A DNA stretch of 64,000 nt from JBBROS01 sp965213855 (GTDB lineage Bacteria; Pseudomonadota; Alphaproteobacteria; Acetobacterales; Acetobacteraceae): the NCBI GenBank assembly GCA_965213855.1, contig CBDCAA010000007.1:124001-188000 (forward strand), written 5' to 3'. This document shows positions 14,836 through 23,465 of the stretch, in pieces. Every line of letters starts with the position of its first letter. Within the stretch, counting starts at the first letter, position 1. Below the pieces are notes generated by a model, which saw only the letters and a list, made by a program, of their open reading frames with translations, was not told the origin of the DNA and made no database searches. The position numbers and the translations under genes were made by a program.

Positions 14836-17418
14836 TCAATACAGCCCGCCCATGCCGCTGTCGACGCCGACGCCGGACCCGCCGGAGGCGGCGACGTCAT
14901 CGGCCGGGGCGTCGCCGCCGCCGATCGTGCCCTGGCTGCCGCCCGGCTGCTGGTCCGGCTTGAAGGCGTCGACCCGGCCGCCGCCGCCGTCCCAGGCGGA
15001 CATGCGCAGCCCGTCGGGCATGCGGAACGGCAGCACCGGGCGGTTCTTCAGCGCGGCCAGCATGTAGTCACGCCAGACCGGCCCGGCGACGGTGGCGCCG
15101 AACTGCTTGTCGCCCAAGCTGGTATTGTCGTCGTTTCCGACCCAAACGGCGGTCACGAGGTCGGCGGTGAAGCCGACGAACCAGGCGTCGTTGAAATCCT
15201 GCGACGTCCCGGTCTTGCCGGCGATCGGCTGCGGGATGCCGGAGGCGAGGCCGTAGCCGGTGGCGCCCTTTTCGCGCACGACCCCCTGCATCATGGTCAC
15301 GAGCTGGAACGTGCTCTGCGGGTCGGCGATCTGGCGGCGGTTGTCGACCAGGCTGGGCGGCTTGGCCGGGTCGTTGCAGCCCTGGCATTCGACGCCCGTC
15401 GCGTGCCAGATCACGTGGCCCTCGCGGTCCTGCACGGAATCGACCAGCGAGGGCAACACCTCCTTGCCGCCCATGGCAAAGCCGGCATAGGCCGAGGCCT
15501 GGCGCAGCACCGTCGTCTCGACCGCGCCGAGTGCGGCCGGCAGCACCTTCGGCATGCCGTCGACGACATGGAAGGCGATGGCGTTCTGGGCGACGGAGTC
15601 CATGCCGAGCTTATCGGCGAGGCGGACGGTGACGAGGTTCAACGAGCGTTCGAGGGCGATGCGCAGCGGCGTGGGGCCGCTGGTGCTGTTGTCGTCGTTG
15701 TGCGGCTTCCACTGGCCCTGGGCGCCGAGGTTCTGCACGAAGGGTGCGTCCTGGACGCGCTGGGTGGGCGAGAACCCGGCCTCCAGCGCGGTGAGGTAGA
15801 CGATCGGCTTGAACGAGCTGCCCGGCTGGCGTTGGGCCTGGGTGGCGCGGTTGAACTGGCTGCCCTCGAAGCTCCAGCCGCCGGACATGGCCAGGACGCG
15901 TCCGGTCGCGGGGTCGAGGGAGACGATGGCGCCCTGGGTCTGCGGGACCTGGCGGAGGATGACGCGATCGGGGCGGGCCGGCGCCTTGCCCTGTGCGGGT
16001 TGGGGCTGCGGCTCGATCATCACCACGTCGCCGACCTGGACCACGTCGGCGATGCGCTTCGGCGCCGGGCCGAGCCCGTTGGAGCGGACGGCGCGGGCCC
16101 ACGACAGATCGTTCAGCGACAGCGTTCCGCCTGCGGGCGACCCGCCGGGCGGCGCCGGAGCGTCGGCCGGGGCGTGATCGAGCCAGCCGAGTTTGGCCTG
16201 ATCGTTGGCGACGTCCAGCACCACGGCCTCCCGCCATGCTGCCAACATGCCGGGTGGACGCGGCAACGTGGCGAGCTTGGCGCTCCAGCCCTGGCGGATG
16301 GTGGGCAGGTCGATCCGCGTGACGGGGCCGCGCCAGCCGCCGTGGGTGCGGTCATAGGCCATCAAGCCCTTGCGCAGGGCCTCGTCGGCGGCGGCCTGCA
16401 GCGCCGGGTCGAGGCTGGTGCGGATGGCGTAGCCGCCCTGGGTGGTCGCGTCGGCGCCGAAGCGATCGATCATCTGGCGCCGCACCTCCTCGCCGAACCA
16501 CTCGGCGCCGGCCACCGTCTCCGGCCGGCGGAACGCGGCGGGGACGACGGGGGTCGCCTTGGCTTGCGCGGCCTGATCGGCGCTGATCGCCCGGGTTTCG
16601 ACCATGCGGTCCAGCACCCAGTCGCGGCGGCCCTTGGCCGCATCGGGGAAGCGGAACGGGTTGTAGTTGTTGGGCGCCTTCGGCAGCGCCGCCAGGAACG
16701 CGGCCTCCGGCAGGGACAACTCGTCGAGCGACTTGTTGAAGTAGGCCTGGGACGCCGCGGCGACGCCGTAGGATTGCAGGCCGAGGTAGATCTCATTGAG
16801 ATAGAGTTCGAGTACCTTCTCCTTCGGCATCGACTGGTCGATGCGCACGGCGAGGATCAGCTCCTTTACCTTGCGCGCCACCGACACCTCGTTGCCGAGC
16901 AGCATGTTCTTGGCGACCTGCTGCGTGATGGTCGACGCGCCGATGGGCCGGCGGCCCTGGCCGTAATTCATAAGGTCGGTCCACCCGGCCCGCGCGATCG
17001 CCAGCGGGTCGACGCCTTTATGGGTCCAGAACTTCTGGTCCTCGGCCGACAGGAAGGCCTGTTGGACGATCTCGGGGATCGCGCTGACGGGCATGAAGAT
17101 GCGCCGTTCGGTGGCCAGCTCCGCAATCAGCCGCTCGTCGCCCGCGTAGATCCGGCTCATGACCCGCGGCTGATAATTCCGCAGGCTGTCCAAGGTCGGT
17201 AGATCCTCGGCATAGCGCTCGTACGTGTGCCAACCAAAGGCCGCGACGCCGAGCCCGGCAAGCAGCATGAGGGCGATCGCCGTCCCGAACAGGCCGCGTA
17301 GGAACCCGAACCGGCGCTTGCGGGGCGTGGGCCGCTCTGCCGCCGCGGCGCTGCTGACGGCGAGCCGCGGCGGCGGCTGGCTCGGGGCAGGCTGGCTCGG
17401 TCGGTCGCGCTCGTCCAT
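14836..17418 (-). CDS. mrcA: penicillin-binding protein 1A, bifunctional transglycosylase/transpeptidase
   Basis: Class A PBP that polymerises and crosslinks peptidoglycan. 860 residues: a Pro-rich cytoplasmic tail (1-33), one membrane anchor (about 40-62), the GT51 domain with SAEDQKFWTHKGVD and GASTITQQVAKN, an OB-like insert, and the transpeptidase domain with SSFK (nucleophile Ser534, Lys537), an SxN-type motif region and KTGTSQ. A Gly/Asp-rich tail ends the protein. ATG start at 17418. The amidase gene lies directly upstream (23 bases), a common pairing in alphaproteobacteria. Confidence 0.95.
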   Translation of the reverse strand: MDERDRPSQPAPSQPPPRLAVSSAAAAERPTPRKRRFGFLRGLFGTAIALMLLAGLGVAAFGWHTYERYAEDLPTLDSLRNYQPRVMSRIYAGDERLIAELATERRIFMPVSAIPEIVQQAFLSAEDQKFWTHKGVDPLAIARAGWTDLMNYGQGRRPIGASTITQQVAKNMLLGNEVSVARKVKELILAVRIDQSMPKEKVLELYLNEIYLGLQSYGVAAASQAYFNKSLDELSLPEAAFLAALPKAPNNYNPFRFPDAAKGRRDWVLDRMVETRAISADQAAQAKATPVVPAAFRRPETVAGAEWFGEEVRRQMIDRFGADATTQGGYAIRTSLDPALQAAADEALRKGLMAYDRTHGGWRGPVTRIDLPTIRQGWSAKLATLPRPPGMLAAWREAVVLDVANDQAKLGWLDHAPADAPAPPGGSPAGGTLSLNDLSWARAVRSNGLGPAPKRIADVVQVGDVVMIEPQPQPAQGKAPARPDRVILRQVPQTQGAIVSLDPATGRVLAMSGGWSFEGSQFNRATQAQRQPGSSFKPIVYLTALEAGFSPTQRVQDAPFVQNLGAQGQWKPHNDDNSTSGPTPLRIALERSLNLVTVRLADKLGMDSVAQNAIAFHVVDGMPKVLPAALGAVETTVLRQASAYAGFAMGGKEVLPSLVDSVQDREGHVIWHATGVECQGCNDPAKPPSLVDNRRQIADPQSTFQLVTMMQGVVREKGATGYGLASGIPQPIAGKTGTSQDFNDAWFVGFTADLVTAVWVGNDDNTSLGDKQFGATVAGPVWRDYMLAALKNRPVLPFRMPDGLRMSAWDGGGGRVDAFKPDQQPGGSQGTIGGGDAPADDVAASGGSGVGVDSGMGGLY

Positions 17419-17441
17419 GTCTCTGCTACCCCGTGGACACG

Positions 17442-18272
17442 CTATCGCGCCGCCACCCGAACCGTGTGATTGCCTGCCGCCAAGAACGCTTCGATCGCAT
17501 GCCGCATGGCGGCCGCGATGCGCGCCCGGTGGTCTGGCCGGCGCAACGCCGACTCGTCCAATTGGTTGGACATAAAGCCCATTTCAACAAGCACGCTCGG
17601 CACGTCGGACGCTTTCAGGACGGCGAAGTTGGCGTGGCGGGCCGGATTGGCGAGCAGGCCCACCTCCGGTAGCAGGCTGCCGACGACGGTGCGGGCCATC
17701 CGGGCCGAGCCGGCGCGGGTTTCCTGCCGGACCAGGCTCGCGAGAATGTGGGCGACGTCGGGCGGCAAATTGCGCAGCGACGGGCCGAGCCGGTCGACGC
17801 TGTTCTCCCGCACCGCCAGCGCGGCCGTTTGCGCGTCCGATGCGGTGTCGGACAGCGTGTAGACACTGGCGCCGCGCACGCCCGGGTCGGTCAGCGCGTC
17901 GGCGTGCATTGAGACGAACAGCGCGGCGTCGTGGCCCTGGGCGATCGCGACCCGGTCCGGCAGCGGGATGAACACGTCCCGCCCGCGCGTGAGCGCGACC
18001 CGGCAGGCCCCGGATTGCTCGAGCTGGCGCTTCAGCTCCTGCGCGGTGGCGAAGGCGATGTGTTTTTCGTAGGTGCCGGCATAGCCGATCGCGCCCGGGT
18101 CCTTGCCGCCGTGCCCGGGGTCGAGCATGACCAGCGGCAGCGGGCGCTTCGCCGCCGTTGTTTCCCGCGGGGTCTCCCGCGGCCGTGCATGGGCGGCCGC
18201 GACGGGCGCGACGACGGCGCCGGCCAAGAGCAAGCGGCGCGGGATCACCATGGGATGAACCATGACCTTCAT
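17442..18272 (-). CDS. exported N-acetylmuramoyl-L-alanine amidase (AmiC-like, Amidase_3)
   Basis: Zinc amidase that cuts the amide bond between muramic acid and the stem peptide. Up to 276 residues. The N-terminus VIPRRLLLAGAVVAPVAAAHA looks like a signal peptide with twin arginines, so Tat export is possible. Zinc ligand motifs are LDPGHGGKDPG, the E of GTYEKH and SMHAD; the catalytic Glu is in LVEMGFMSN. There is no AMIN domain, so it is a minimal form. The start is uncertain among ATGs at 18272, 18263 and 18251; the last gives the neatest signal peptide. It probably shares a transcript with mrcA. Confidence 0.9.
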   Translation of the reverse strand: MKVMVHPMVIPRRLLLAGAVVAPVAAAHARPRETPRETTAAKRPLPLVMLDPGHGGKDPGAIGYAGTYEKHIAFATAQELKRQLEQSGACRVALTRGRDVFIPLPDRVAIAQGHDAALFVSMHADALTDPGVRGASVYTLSDTASDAQTAALAVRENSVDRLGPSLRNLPPDVAHILASLVRQETRAGSARMARTVVGSLLPEVGLLANPARHANFAVLKASDVPSVLVEMGFMSNQLDESALRRPDHRARIAAAMRHAIEAFLAAGNHTVRVAAR

Positions 18273-18758
18273 GTATCACATGAGGGTGTGGGGCGCATGC
18301 GCCGCGTGCGCGTCGGCGACCGCGGGCCCCGTTGCAAGCCGGCCGGCGTGGCTATTTCAGCACACACTTGCGGCATGTGACGGTTTCGGTCATGGTCGGC
18401 GACGTTCCGGCGGTGCACCCCCGGCCCACTCCGTGCCCGCGCCGGGTCTTTCATCAGAAAGTCGGCCGCGTTATCTCCGGATGGGGGCGTTTGCACCGTC
18501 GCCCGCGCCGCGCCCACGCGCGCCGGGGTTGATCGCCTCACCCGGGCGGTGCCGTTCGGCCCTGGCCGGCGGCTTCCGCCCAATTCTCCAGGGTTTGTAT
18601 GCCAAGCGTCGCGCCCACCCGATCCGGACCCGAACCGCAGCACCGAGCCTCTGGCGAGCCCTCCCCACGCCTCAACCGCCGCCACAGCAGCACCGGCCGA
18701 AGCCCCTTGGGCGATGCCGGCGTGCGCGTGCGCGCGGACATCCGGAGTTCCAGAGCCC
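18273..18758. other. divergent intergenic region between the amidase and rne
   Basis: 486 bases without a convincing gene. It must carry promoters for both directions. A weak match CTTTCA, 17 bases, TTATCT (about 18449-18477) faces rne and would leave a leader of nearly 280 bases; long rne leaders that bind RNase E for feedback are known in enterobacteria, so the leader may matter here. Several overlapping frames of 60-170 codons exist on both strands, but none has a signal peptide, family motif or ribosome binding site. Confidence 0.5.
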
Positions 18759-21700
18759 ATGACGAAGCGCATGTTGATCGACAGCACGCACGCGGAAGAG
18801 ACCCGCGTGGTGGTCCTGGACGGTAACCGCCTCGAAGACTACGACGTCGAAACGTCCACCAAGCGCCAGCTCAAGGGCAACATCTACCTCGCCAAGATCG
18901 TCCGCGTAGAGCCGAGCCTGCAGGCGGCCTTCGTCGAGTTCGGCGGCGGCCGGCACGGGTTCCTGGCGTTCGGCGAGATCCACCCCGACTATTACCAGAT
19001 CCCCGTCGCCGACCGGAAGCGCCTGCTGGAGCTGCAGGAAGCCGAGGCGCGCGAGGAGGAAGAGGCAGAGGAGCGCGAGGCCAGCCGGCAGGAGCGGGGT
19101 GGCGAACCCCGGCCGCAGCCCGCAGCGGAGGTCCAGGTGCCGGACGAACCCGCCGAGGCCGAGCCCGGTGCGCCCGCCGAGGCGGGTGCCCCTGAGCTTG
19201 ACACCGAGCCGGCGGCCGCCGCTCCCGAGCACGAGCACGAGCCGGGCCCGGAGCCTCTGTCCGAGCCGCCCATGCCGGCGCCGGCCCAGGTCGCCATGCC
19301 CGCGGCGATCGCCCAGCAGATCGTGATCGCGCCGGAGGAGGCGCAGGCCTTGTTCCCCGACGAGCCAGCGGAACCGATGCTGGAAGGTGCCGACCTCGCA
19401 CCCGAGGCCGCCGAAGCGGTCGACGGGCATCCGCACCAGCCGGCCGCGCTCCCGGACGAGCCGCTCGCGACGGAGAAGCCAGACGCGCCGCCGCCGGAAG
19501 CCGCCCCGGACGGGGAGAGGCCGGACGCGCCCGCCGACGACGAGGGCGCCGGGCACGGCCACATCGAGACCGTGCCGCAACAGGCGGCGCCCGAACATAT
19601 CGGCGGCGAGCTGGACACCGACGATGGCGCCGACCGCCGCCAGACACCGCGCTTCATGCGCAACTACAAGATCCAGGAGGTGATGCGCCGCCGCCAGATC
19701 CTGCTGGTGCAGGTGGTCAAGGAGGAGCGCGGCACGAAGGGCGCGGCGCTCACGACCTATATCTCGCTGGCGGGCCGGTTTTCCGTGCTGATGCCCAACT
19801 CGCCCCGCGGCGGCGGCATCAGCCGCAAGATCACGTCGGCCGCCGACCGCCGCCGCCTGAAGGAGATCACCGCCGAGCTGGACCTGCCGCGTGGCATGGG
19901 CCTGATCGTCCGCACCGCGGGGGCCGCCCGGCCGAAGCCGGAGATCCTGCGGGACTGCGAGTACCTGTTGAACCAGTGGGACCAGATCCGCGAGTCGACC
20001 ATGCGGAGCATGGCGCCGGCGCTGATCTACGAGGAGGCGAGCCTGATCAAGCGCGCCATCCGCGACGTCTATTCCCGCGACGTGGAAGAGATCCTGGTCG
20101 ACGGCGAAGAGGGCTGGCGCGCCGCCCGCGACTTCATGCGGATGCTGATGCCCGCCCACGCCAAGAAGGTGCAGCTCTGGCGCGACCCGGCGCCGCTGTT
20201 CGCCAAGGCGCAGGTGGAGAGCCAGCTCGACGCGATGCTGCAGCCTTCGGTGCAGCTCCGCTCCGGCGGCTACCTGGTCATCAACCAGACCGAGGCGCTG
20301 GTCGCGATCGACGTCAACTCCGGCCGAAGCACGCGCGAGCGCGGCATCGAGGAGACGGCGCTGCGCACCAACATGGAGGCCGCCGAGGAGGCCGCCCGGC
20401 AGTTGCGCCTGCGAGACCTGGCCGGGCTGATCGTGATCGACTTCATCGACATGGAGAGCCGGCGCAACAACGCATCCGTCGAGAAGAAGCTGAAGGACGC
20501 GCTGAAGGACGACCGCGCGCGCATCCAGGTCGGCAGCATCAGCCATTTCGGGCTGCTGGAGATGAGCCGCCAGCGGCTGCGCCCGTCGCTGTCGGAGACC
20601 AACTCCGTCCCCTGCCCGCACTGCGGCGGCACCGGACATCTGCGCAGCACCGAAAGCGCCGCGCTGTCGGTGTTGCGCGAAATCGAGGACGAGGGCGGGC
20701 GGCGCCGCTCGGCCGAGATCGTGGTCCACGTGAACGGGTCGATCGCGCTGTATATCCTGAACCACAAGCGGGTCCGGCTGGCGGAGATCGAGGCGCGGGC
20801 CGGGCTGCACGTGACGTTCCAGGCCGATGATTCGCTGGTGCCGCCGCAGCTGCGGATCGAGCGGATGCGGGCGCTGATGGAAGGCGACCTGCCGGCGCCG
20901 GTGACGGCCCTGGCGGCCCCTGACTTGGCGGAGGACCCCGACGACGCGGTCATGGAGGCCGAGGACGTCGACGCCGACGCGACCGATCCGGCCGAGGATG
21001 GCGCCGCCGAGGAGGGCGCCGACGAGCCCGTCGCGGGCCAGACTGCCGAGGAGGCGGAGCAGCAGCAGCGCAAGCGCCGCCGCCGCCGCCGGGGTGGGCG
21101 CCGCGAGGATGCGGCGCCGCTCGCTGCGGCTTCGCCTGTTGGGCCGGACCTGGATGACGCGGTGGACGCGCCCACCGCGAGCCTCGGCGAGAGCACCGAG
21201 GAGACGGCCGGCGTGACGCCTGAGGACGCGGACGCGGCCGGGGAGGGTCTCGCGGCCGAGGCGTCCGCCGCGGACGGGGACCGCAAGCGCCGCGGCCGTC
21301 GCGGTGGCCGGCGCCGCCGTCGTGAGCCGGGCGCGGCCGACGCGCCTGCCGCGGACGGCGACGCGGCCGAGCTCGACACGGCCGCATCGCCGCCCACGCT
21401 GGCGCCCGGCGTGGCGCCCGCGGTGGCGCCGAGCTTCGCGCCGGCCTATGCGCCCGCGCCCTATCGCGGCCCCACCCCGGCCAACCCGTTCGGCGGCGAC
21501 AGCAACGCCTTCGCCTTCTTCGACGCGGTCGAGGAGATCGAGCCGGCGGTGCCGATGCGTCCGGCCCCCCTTCCCTCCCCGATCGCCCCCATCCCGATCG
21601 CCCCCATCCCGGTCGCCCCCATCCCAATCGCCGCAACCGCGCCCGAGCTGACCGCCGAGGCGACGATGCCCGACCCGGCCGCGGAGGAGCCGGCGCCCGC

Positions 21701-21842
21701 AGCAATCGCGACAGCCGCCGAGCCCCCCGCGAGCAAGCCCGCGCCCAACGAACCCGTCGTGGGGCCTGCGATCACGCCCATCCTGATCGGCACGCCCGAC
21801 GCCCCGCCGGTGGAGAAACGGCAAGGGTGGTGGCGGCGCTGA
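18759..21842 (+). CDS. rne: ribonuclease E (Rne/Rng family)
   Basis: Endoribonuclease that starts mRNA decay and processes rRNA and tRNA. 1027 residues. The N-terminal S1 fold (YLAKIVRVEPSLQAAFVEFG) is interrupted by an acidic Pro/Glu/Ala-rich insert (about 95-290), typical of alphaproteobacterial enzymes. The catalytic aspartates are Asp518 (AIDVNSG) and Asp561 (VIDFIDM), 43 apart as in E. coli (303 and 346). The Zn-link cysteines are Cys619/Cys622 (CPHCGGTGH). The C-terminal third is disordered with two basic patches (RKRRRRRRGGRR, RKRRGRRGGRRRR) that probably bind RNA, then an IAP-rich repeat. The ATG at 18759 gives MTKRMLIDSTHAEETRV. Confidence 0.96.
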   Translation: MTKRMLIDSTHAEETRVVVLDGNRLEDYDVETSTKRQLKGNIYLAKIVRVEPSLQAAFVEFGGGRHGFLAFGEIHPDYYQIPVADRKRLLELQEAEAREEEEAEEREASRQERGGEPRPQPAAEVQVPDEPAEAEPGAPAEAGAPELDTEPAAAAPEHEHEPGPEPLSEPPMPAPAQVAMPAAIAQQIVIAPEEAQALFPDEPAEPMLEGADLAPEAAEAVDGHPHQPAALPDEPLATEKPDAPPPEAAPDGERPDAPADDEGAGHGHIETVPQQAAPEHIGGELDTDDGADRRQTPRFMRNYKIQEVMRRRQILLVQVVKEERGTKGAALTTYISLAGRFSVLMPNSPRGGGISRKITSAADRRRLKEITAELDLPRGMGLIVRTAGAARPKPEILRDCEYLLNQWDQIRESTMRSMAPALIYEEASLIKRAIRDVYSRDVEEILVDGEEGWRAARDFMRMLMPAHAKKVQLWRDPAPLFAKAQVESQLDAMLQPSVQLRSGGYLVINQTEALVAIDVNSGRSTRERGIEETALRTNMEAAEEAARQLRLRDLAGLIVIDFIDMESRRNNASVEKKLKDALKDDRARIQVGSISHFGLLEMSRQRLRPSLSETNSVPCPHCGGTGHLRSTESAALSVLREIEDEGGRRRSAEIVVHVNGSIALYILNHKRVRLAEIEARAGLHVTFQADDSLVPPQLRIERMRALMEGDLPAPVTALAAPDLAEDPDDAVMEAEDVDADATDPAEDGAAEEGADEPVAGQTAEEAEQQQRKRRRRRRGGRREDAAPLAAASPVGPDLDDAVDAPTASLGESTEETAGVTPEDADAAGEGLAAEASAADGDRKRRGRRGGRRRRREPGAADAPAADGDAAELDTAASPPTLAPGVAPAVAPSFAPAYAPAPYRGPTPANPFGGDSNAFAFFDAVEEIEPAVPMRPAPLPSPIAPIPIAPIPVAPIPIAATAPELTAEATMPDPAAEEPAPAAIATAAEPPASKPAPNEPVVGPAITPILIGTPDAPPVEKRQGWWRR
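21579..21632 (+). repeat. 15-base tandem repeat in the rne C-terminal region
   Basis: About 3.6 copies of ccgatcgcccccatc (21579-21593, 21594-21608, 21609-21623 with one change, then a partial copy). It encodes a PIAPI-type proline repeat in the disordered tail, so copy number can change without breaking the frame. Confidence 0.85.
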
Positions 21843-21882
21843 AAAGCGCGACCCCGTAAGCGGTCCAGTCCGCTGTCGTGCG

Positions 21883-23370
21883 TCAGCCGAAGCCCATGAA
21901 GCCGGGCCGCCCCGCGATCGGCGGCGAGGCGGCCAGCGCGCGCAGGTCCGGCACGGGCCGGGCCGTACGCGGATCCGCGGCCAAGTGCGCCTCCAGGGCG
22001 GCGGCGGCGGCCAGCACCAGCGCATCGCCGCCGCGCGGGCCGACGATCTGCAGCCCGAACGGCATGCCGTGCCGGTCCCGCCCCACCGGCAGCGACAGCG
22101 AGGGGTGGCCGATGAGCGAGCTGCAATAGGCAAGCGACAGCCAGTGAAAGTAGGTGCGCGTGGGCCGGCCGTCGATCTCCGCCGGAAACAGCTCGGTCCA
22201 GGGACGGGGGCTGATGGTGATCGCGGGGGACAGCACGACGTCGAAGCGGTCGAAGAAGGACTGCCAGCGGCGATACATGTCGGCCTGCAGGCCGATGGCG
22301 CGCGAGACGTCGGCAGCGGTGTAACGGAGGCCTTCCTCGTAGTTGGCGTGGATGTTGGGGCCGAGGTCCTGCGGGCGGGTCCGCATCGACGTTTCATGCT
22401 TGCGCAGGAACTCCACGGCGCGCAGCACCTCGAACGCTTCGTCGGCCCCCGCGCAGTCGGGCGCTGTGTCCTCGGCGATGCCGAATGCGCTGCGGAACAG
22501 CCCCGTCTGCTCGGCGAACACCTCGGCGATGTGGCGCTCGGTCGGCGCGAAGCCGAAATCCGGCGTGAGCGCCACGCGCAGGCTGCCGAGGTCGATCCGG
22601 GCCGGGACGGCGAACTGGTCCGGATGGCGCACCGGGCGGCCGTGGATGGTGGTCGCGAGCGGGTCGCGCTTGTCGTCGCTCACCATGGCCGAGAGCAGCA
22701 GCGCCGTGTCCGCGACCGTGCGGCCCATCGGGCCGAGAACCATGAGCGGCGAGAACACCGCCGCTTCGTTGGCGGCCAGGCCGGGGGTGGGCCGGAACCC
22801 GACGACGCCGTTGAACGCGGCCGGGTTGCGCAGGCTGCCGCCCGTGTCGGACCCGGTCGCGATCGGCACCATGCCCGTGGCGAGCGCCACCGCCGACCCG
22901 CCCGAGGAGCCGGCCGCCGATTTCGAGGGGTCGAACGCATTGCCCGTCGCGCCATAGACGGCGTTGCGCGTGTTGGCCCCGGCCCCGAACTCCGGCACGT
23001 TGGACTTGGCCAGGATGATCGCGCCCGCGGCGCGGATCGCGGCGACGCTGCGCTGGTCCTGTCCGGCCACGATGCCGGCGTGGATCGGGCTGCCACGGCT
23101 GGTGATGAAGCCGGCCGCGTCCTCGAGGTCCTTCACTGCCAGCGGCAGCCCGTGCAGGGCGCCGAGTGGCTCGCCGCGCATCACCGCCTGCTCCGCCTGC
23201 CGGGCCGCCGCCCGCGCGCCCGCGGGATCGCGGGCCGGCAGGGCGTTCACGGCCGGGTCGACCGCCTCGATGCGGGCGATGCAGCTCTCGAGCAACTCCA
23301 CAGGAGAAAGCCGCCGCGTTCCGATCAAGCGCCGGGCTTCGGTGGCTGTAAGGTCGCAGGGGTGGGTCAT
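21883..23370 (-). CDS. amidase signature family hydrolase
   Basis: 495 residues. The Ser-cisSer-Lys triad is complete: Lys80 (LPLAVKD), Ser155 (AAGSSGGS) and Ser179 (SDTGGSLR), with the spacing 75 and 24 seen in the family. The Gly/Ser-rich signature extends through NPAAFNGVVGFRPT. The substrate is unknown; the family covers amides, carbamates and the GatA subunit. GatB/GatC are not nearby and the C-terminal region differs from GatA, so a stand-alone amidase is preferred. It lies 95 bases downstream of the gamma-glutamyltransferase gene on the same strand. Confidence 0.9.
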   Translation of the reverse strand: MTHPCDLTATEARRLIGTRRLSPVELLESCIARIEAVDPAVNALPARDPAGARAAARQAEQAVMRGEPLGALHGLPLAVKDLEDAAGFITSRGSPIHAGIVAGQDQRSVAAIRAAGAIILAKSNVPEFGAGANTRNAVYGATGNAFDPSKSAAGSSGGSAVALATGMVPIATGSDTGGSLRNPAAFNGVVGFRPTPGLAANEAAVFSPLMVLGPMGRTVADTALLLSAMVSDDKRDPLATTIHGRPVRHPDQFAVPARIDLGSLRVALTPDFGFAPTERHIAEVFAEQTGLFRSAFGIAEDTAPDCAGADEAFEVLRAVEFLRKHETSMRTRPQDLGPNIHANYEEGLRYTAADVSRAIGLQADMYRRWQSFFDRFDVVLSPAITISPRPWTELFPAEIDGRPTRTYFHWLSLAYCSSLIGHPSLSLPVGRDRHGMPFGLQIVGPRGGDALVLAAAAALEAHLAADPRTARPVPDLRALAASPPIAGRPGFMGFG

Positions 23371-23465
23371 GGTCGTCTCCGGATCAGTCGGCCGATGACG
23401 CCTCTGCCGAGGCTCCGCGTCGGCCAGATGATGTCTGCTCGTCGTTTTCGGTCAGCGCGCCTCAT

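Noticed and set aside
18273..18758. Frames of 60-170 codons in the amidase-rne gap
   Set aside because: They overlap one another on both strands, lack ribosome binding sites and contain low-complexity Arg/Pro/Ala sequence.
18672..22397. Very long open frame (over 1200 codons) on the minus strand opposite rne
   Set aside because: It is the shadow of a GC-rich coding region with few stops in the opposite frame. It has no motifs, and rne has clear catalytic residues.
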